DNA from: Exiguobacterium aurantiacum DSM 6208
GTDB lineage: Bacteria > Bacillota > Bacilli > Exiguobacteriales > Exiguobacteriaceae
Assembly (NCBI RefSeq): GCF_000702585.1
Contig: NZ_JNIQ01000001.1
Span: 1,183,001-1,247,000 of the forward strand
Direction: 5' to 3'
Length of the DNA stretch: 64,000 nucleotides
How positions within the stretch are numbered: the stretch's first letter is position 1; every line of letters starts with the position of its first letter. Below are positions 62,166 to 64,000 of the stretch, piece by piece. The notes beneath the pieces were generated by a model. It ran no database searches. It was not told where the DNA came from and saw only the letters and a list, made by a program, of their open reading frames with translations. Both the position numbers and the translations under genes were made by a program.

Positions 62166-62807
62166 CTACCGCACAAAATCACGTTCGATGATACGGACGT
62201 CCTGGGTCTCGAGTCCCCCTTGTCCGTTCGTCAAGTCGACGAGCCAGGCGAGGGCGGTCTCGGTCGCTTCGACCGGGACGGAGACGTGGAACGTGACATC
62301 CTCGGCATAGACGATGTCATCGAGGAGATAGTCTGATTGGCGCAGTTCGTTTTCGACTTTCCCGATCCAGCCGTAATCGACGGACAGCGTCAGCCGTTGC
62401 ATCGGGACACGCTCGACGATACCGACCGCATCGAGCCCTTCGCTCACCGTACCGCCGTAGGCCCGGATGAGTCCGCCGCCGCCGAGTTTGATGCCGCCGA
62501 AATAACGGGTGATGACGACGACCGTGTCTTTCAACTGTCGTTTGCGCAGCACTTCAAGCATCGGCATCCCGGCCGTGCCGCTCGGTTCGCCGTCATCGTT
62601 CGCCTTCTGGTGCTCGTTCCGTTCTCCGATGATGTAGGCCGAACAGTTATGGTTGGCGTTCCAATGCGCCTTCTTGATCGTCTGGATGAACGCTTGCGCC
62701 TCTTCTTCGGTCTCGACCCGTTTGAAGTGGGCGATGAATTTTGACTTTTGAATGACGACCTCGTATTCTCCATCTTGTTTTATAGTATAATTTGGTTCAG
62801 CAGACAT
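62166..62807 (-). CDS. yvyE: YigZ/IMPACT family protein
   Basis: 213 aa. UPF0029 core KSKFIAHFKRVETEEEAQAFI, NANHNCSAYIIG, DDGEPSGTAGMPMLEVL, and VVITRYFGGIKLGGGGLIRAYGG, then the C-terminal DUF1949 ferredoxin-like domain. Divergent from degS as in Bacillus. Molecular role uncertain; may be nucleic-acid or translation related. ATG 62807 after AAAGGAGA. Confidence 0.93.
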   Translation of the reverse strand: MSAEPNYTIKQDGEYEVVIQKSKFIAHFKRVETEEEAQAFIQTIKKAHWNANHNCSAYIIGERNEHQKANDDGEPSGTAGMPMLEVLRKRQLKDTVVVITRYFGGIKLGGGGLIRAYGGTVSEGLDAVGIVERVPMQRLTLSVDYGWIGKVENELRQSDYLLDDIVYAEDVTFHVSVPVEATETALAWLVDLTNGQGGLETQDVRIIERDFVR

Positions 62808-62979
62808 TTCTGAAAATTCTCCTTTCTATTTTTGAATATTTTTTTTAGAATTCAAGTAGGCGATTCCGCCTCGTTTGGCGAATTTGGCTAAGGAGACCTC
62901 TATGTGACACTGTAACATTCGCTTTTTGAGACGATAATAGAAACGAGGACTAACTACCGACGTATTAGGGGATGGCATC

Positions 62980-64000
62980 GTGAATCATATTACCGATCGT
63001 ACAGCTTTAGAACATATCATAACAAATATGATTGATACGGTGACGGAAAGTAAAGAGGAGATCGTCCGGATAACCGAGAGTTCGGCCAACGAGTATTCGT
63101 TGATTCAAAACGAGTTGAAAGATTTGACGGAAAAGATTGAATTTTATATTGCGGAATCGGACCGGCTCGATTTGCTCGTGAAAGCGGCGAAGAACAAGCT
63201 CGTCCAAGTGAGCAAGAAGTTTCATATACATAGCGAACAAGAGATCCGGGACGCCTATGAGCGGGCGAACCAGATGCAGCTCGAGCGTTTCCTCGTCCAA
63301 AAAGAAGAGATGAACGCCCAGCAGCGCCGAAACGACCTCGAGCGCAGATTGCTCGTCCTCGAGGACACGATCGAACGGGCCGAAAAGCTCGTCAGCCGGG
63401 TGTCCGTCGTCTTGAACTTCTTACGTGACGACTTGCAACAAGAGTATTCGGACATGATGAAAAAACAAGAGATGGCGATCAGCGTCTTCGAGGCGGCGGA
63501 GCGCGAGCGGCGCCACCTCGCCCGTGAGATGCACGACGGACCGGCGCAATCGCTTGCTCATATATTGATTCGGGCCGACTTGATCGAGAAGACGTTCGAC
63601 AAACGCGGCAAGGACGAGGCGTTCGCCGAACTGCATGAGTTGAAGCGACTCATAAGAGGCGCCCTCGTCGACGTGCGGCGGCTCATCTATGACCTCCGTC
63701 CGATGTCGCTCGATGACCTCGGCTTCTTGCCGACGCTCGAGCGTTACCTTCATCAGACGGAGGAATACACGACGATCAAGACACGGCTCAACTATCGAGG
63801 CAACCGGGCGCGTCTCCCGGAGAAGCTTGAGATCAACGTGTTCCGCCTCGTCCAAGAGGCCGTCCAAAACGCGATCAAGCATTCGAAGACATCAGAAATT
63901 ATCGTCAACGTCGAACAAGCGCACGACGCGATTCACATCCACGTGCGCGATCACGGCGTCGGCTTCGTCCCGAGCACGATCGGGGAGGAATCGTTCGGCA
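62980..64000 (+). CDS. degS: Sensor kinase DegS, 3' end outside window
   Basis: The frame is open from GTG 62980 (AGGGGATGG upstream) to the window end: 340 codons. Long N-terminal coiled coil (about 20-170) without membrane helices, HisKA_3 dimer domain with the phosphorylated His in REMHDGPAQSLAHIL, RRLIYDLRPMSLDDLGFLPTL, and an HATPase N box RLVQEAVQNAIKHS and G1 box DHGVGF. Close to Bacillus DegS along its length. It phosphorylates DegU, which controls motility, exoenzymes and competence; degU should follow. Confidence 0.94.
   Translation, partial: MNHITDRTALEHIITNMIDTVTESKEEIVRITESSANEYSLIQNELKDLTEKIEFYIAESDRLDLLVKAAKNKLVQVSKKFHIHSEQEIRDAYERANQMQLERFLVQKEEMNAQQRRNDLERRLLVLEDTIERAEKLVSRVSVVLNFLRDDLQQEYSDMMKKQEMAISVFEAAERERRHLAREMHDGPAQSLAHILIRADLIEKTFDKRGKDEAFAELHELKRLIRGALVDVRRLIYDLRPMSLDDLGFLPTLERYLHQTEEYTTIKTRLNYRGNRARLPEKLEINVFRLVQEAVQNAIKHSKTSEIIVNVEQAHDAIHIHVRDHGVGFVPSTIGEESFG

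Noticed and set aside
62820-62860. TTGAAT...ATTCAA inverted repeat between yvyE and degS
   Set aside because: Only six bases per arm in very AT-rich DNA; not distinguishable from chance.
1-64000. CRISPR arrays, tRNA or rRNA genes, origin of replication
   Set aside because: No regularly spaced repeats, cloverleaf-like sequences, rRNA segments or DnaA-box clusters noticed on reading; absence is by eye only.

Overview
The window looks like chromosome from an Exiguobacterium-type low-GC-lineage Firmicute. The protein-coding DNA is rather GC-rich and strong Shine-Dalgarno sites precede nearly every gene. Gene order and protein sequences follow the Bacillus/Exiguobacterium pattern: FMN riboswitch-ribD-ribE-ribBA-ribH, gatCAB-dgkB-rlmCD, mhqO-mhqD behind an MhqR-like box, and tagO / LCP / yvyE / degS at the right end. 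No rRNA, tRNA or CRISPR array was seen.

Layout. 1-10 kb: a diguanylate cyclase cut by the left edge, a homing-endonuclease-associated-repeat protein, uppP, the riboflavin operon under an FMN riboswitch with an attenuator, then a hybrid histidine kinase overlapping an HD-GYP response regulator. 10-17 kb: frataxin-like Fra, P5C dehydrogenase, a lipoprotein, Bcp, an AGCS symporter and a chemotaxis receptor. 17-23 kb: gatCAB, dgkB, rlmCD. 22.8-25.2 kb: an AT-richer accessory patch with a Fic/VbhA-type toxin-antitoxin pair and small hypotheticals. 25-29.6 kb: two small regulator-target units (TetR with a divergent DUF5692 membrane protein; PadR with DUF2812), each with a clear palindromic operator, flanking a tRNA-dihydrouridine synthase. 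29.6-34.7 kb: a response regulator, intramembrane-sensing kinase and ABC transporter module of the cell-envelope-stress type. 34.7-39.7 kb: a HEAT-like protein, an ECF sigma/anti-sigma pair and assorted small genes. 39.7-44.8 kb: a scarred region with a nonsense-broken PD-(D/E)XK protein, an ISL3-like fragment fused to a 5'-truncated M14 peptidase gene, and an HxlR pseudogene. 44.8-58 kb: mostly housekeeping and stress genes (cupin/AKR, M3 peptidase, PTS IIA, ABC-2 exporter, mhqO-mhqD, acyltransferase, Gls24, pgmB, a Rok-like DNA-binding protein). 58-64 kb: tagO and an LCP ligase gene, convergent, whose shared terminator has been split by an IS1182-like element with a 27-bp target duplication; then yvyE and a degS cut by the right edge.

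The most informative non-coding signals are the FMN riboswitch and its attenuator, near-perfect operators for the TetR, PadR and MhqR-like repressors, a double cre-like arrangement around the pgmB promoter, three GTCAC repeats at exact 11-bp spacing ahead of the ABC transporter genes, a candidate small RNA near 54.4 kb, and the terminator hairpin duplicated by the IS. I saw no large, clearly new multi-gene system. The least explained items are the repeat-only DNA-binding protein at 1.3-1.9 kb, the antitoxin whose inhibitory motif is altered, and the TetR/DUF5692 unit.
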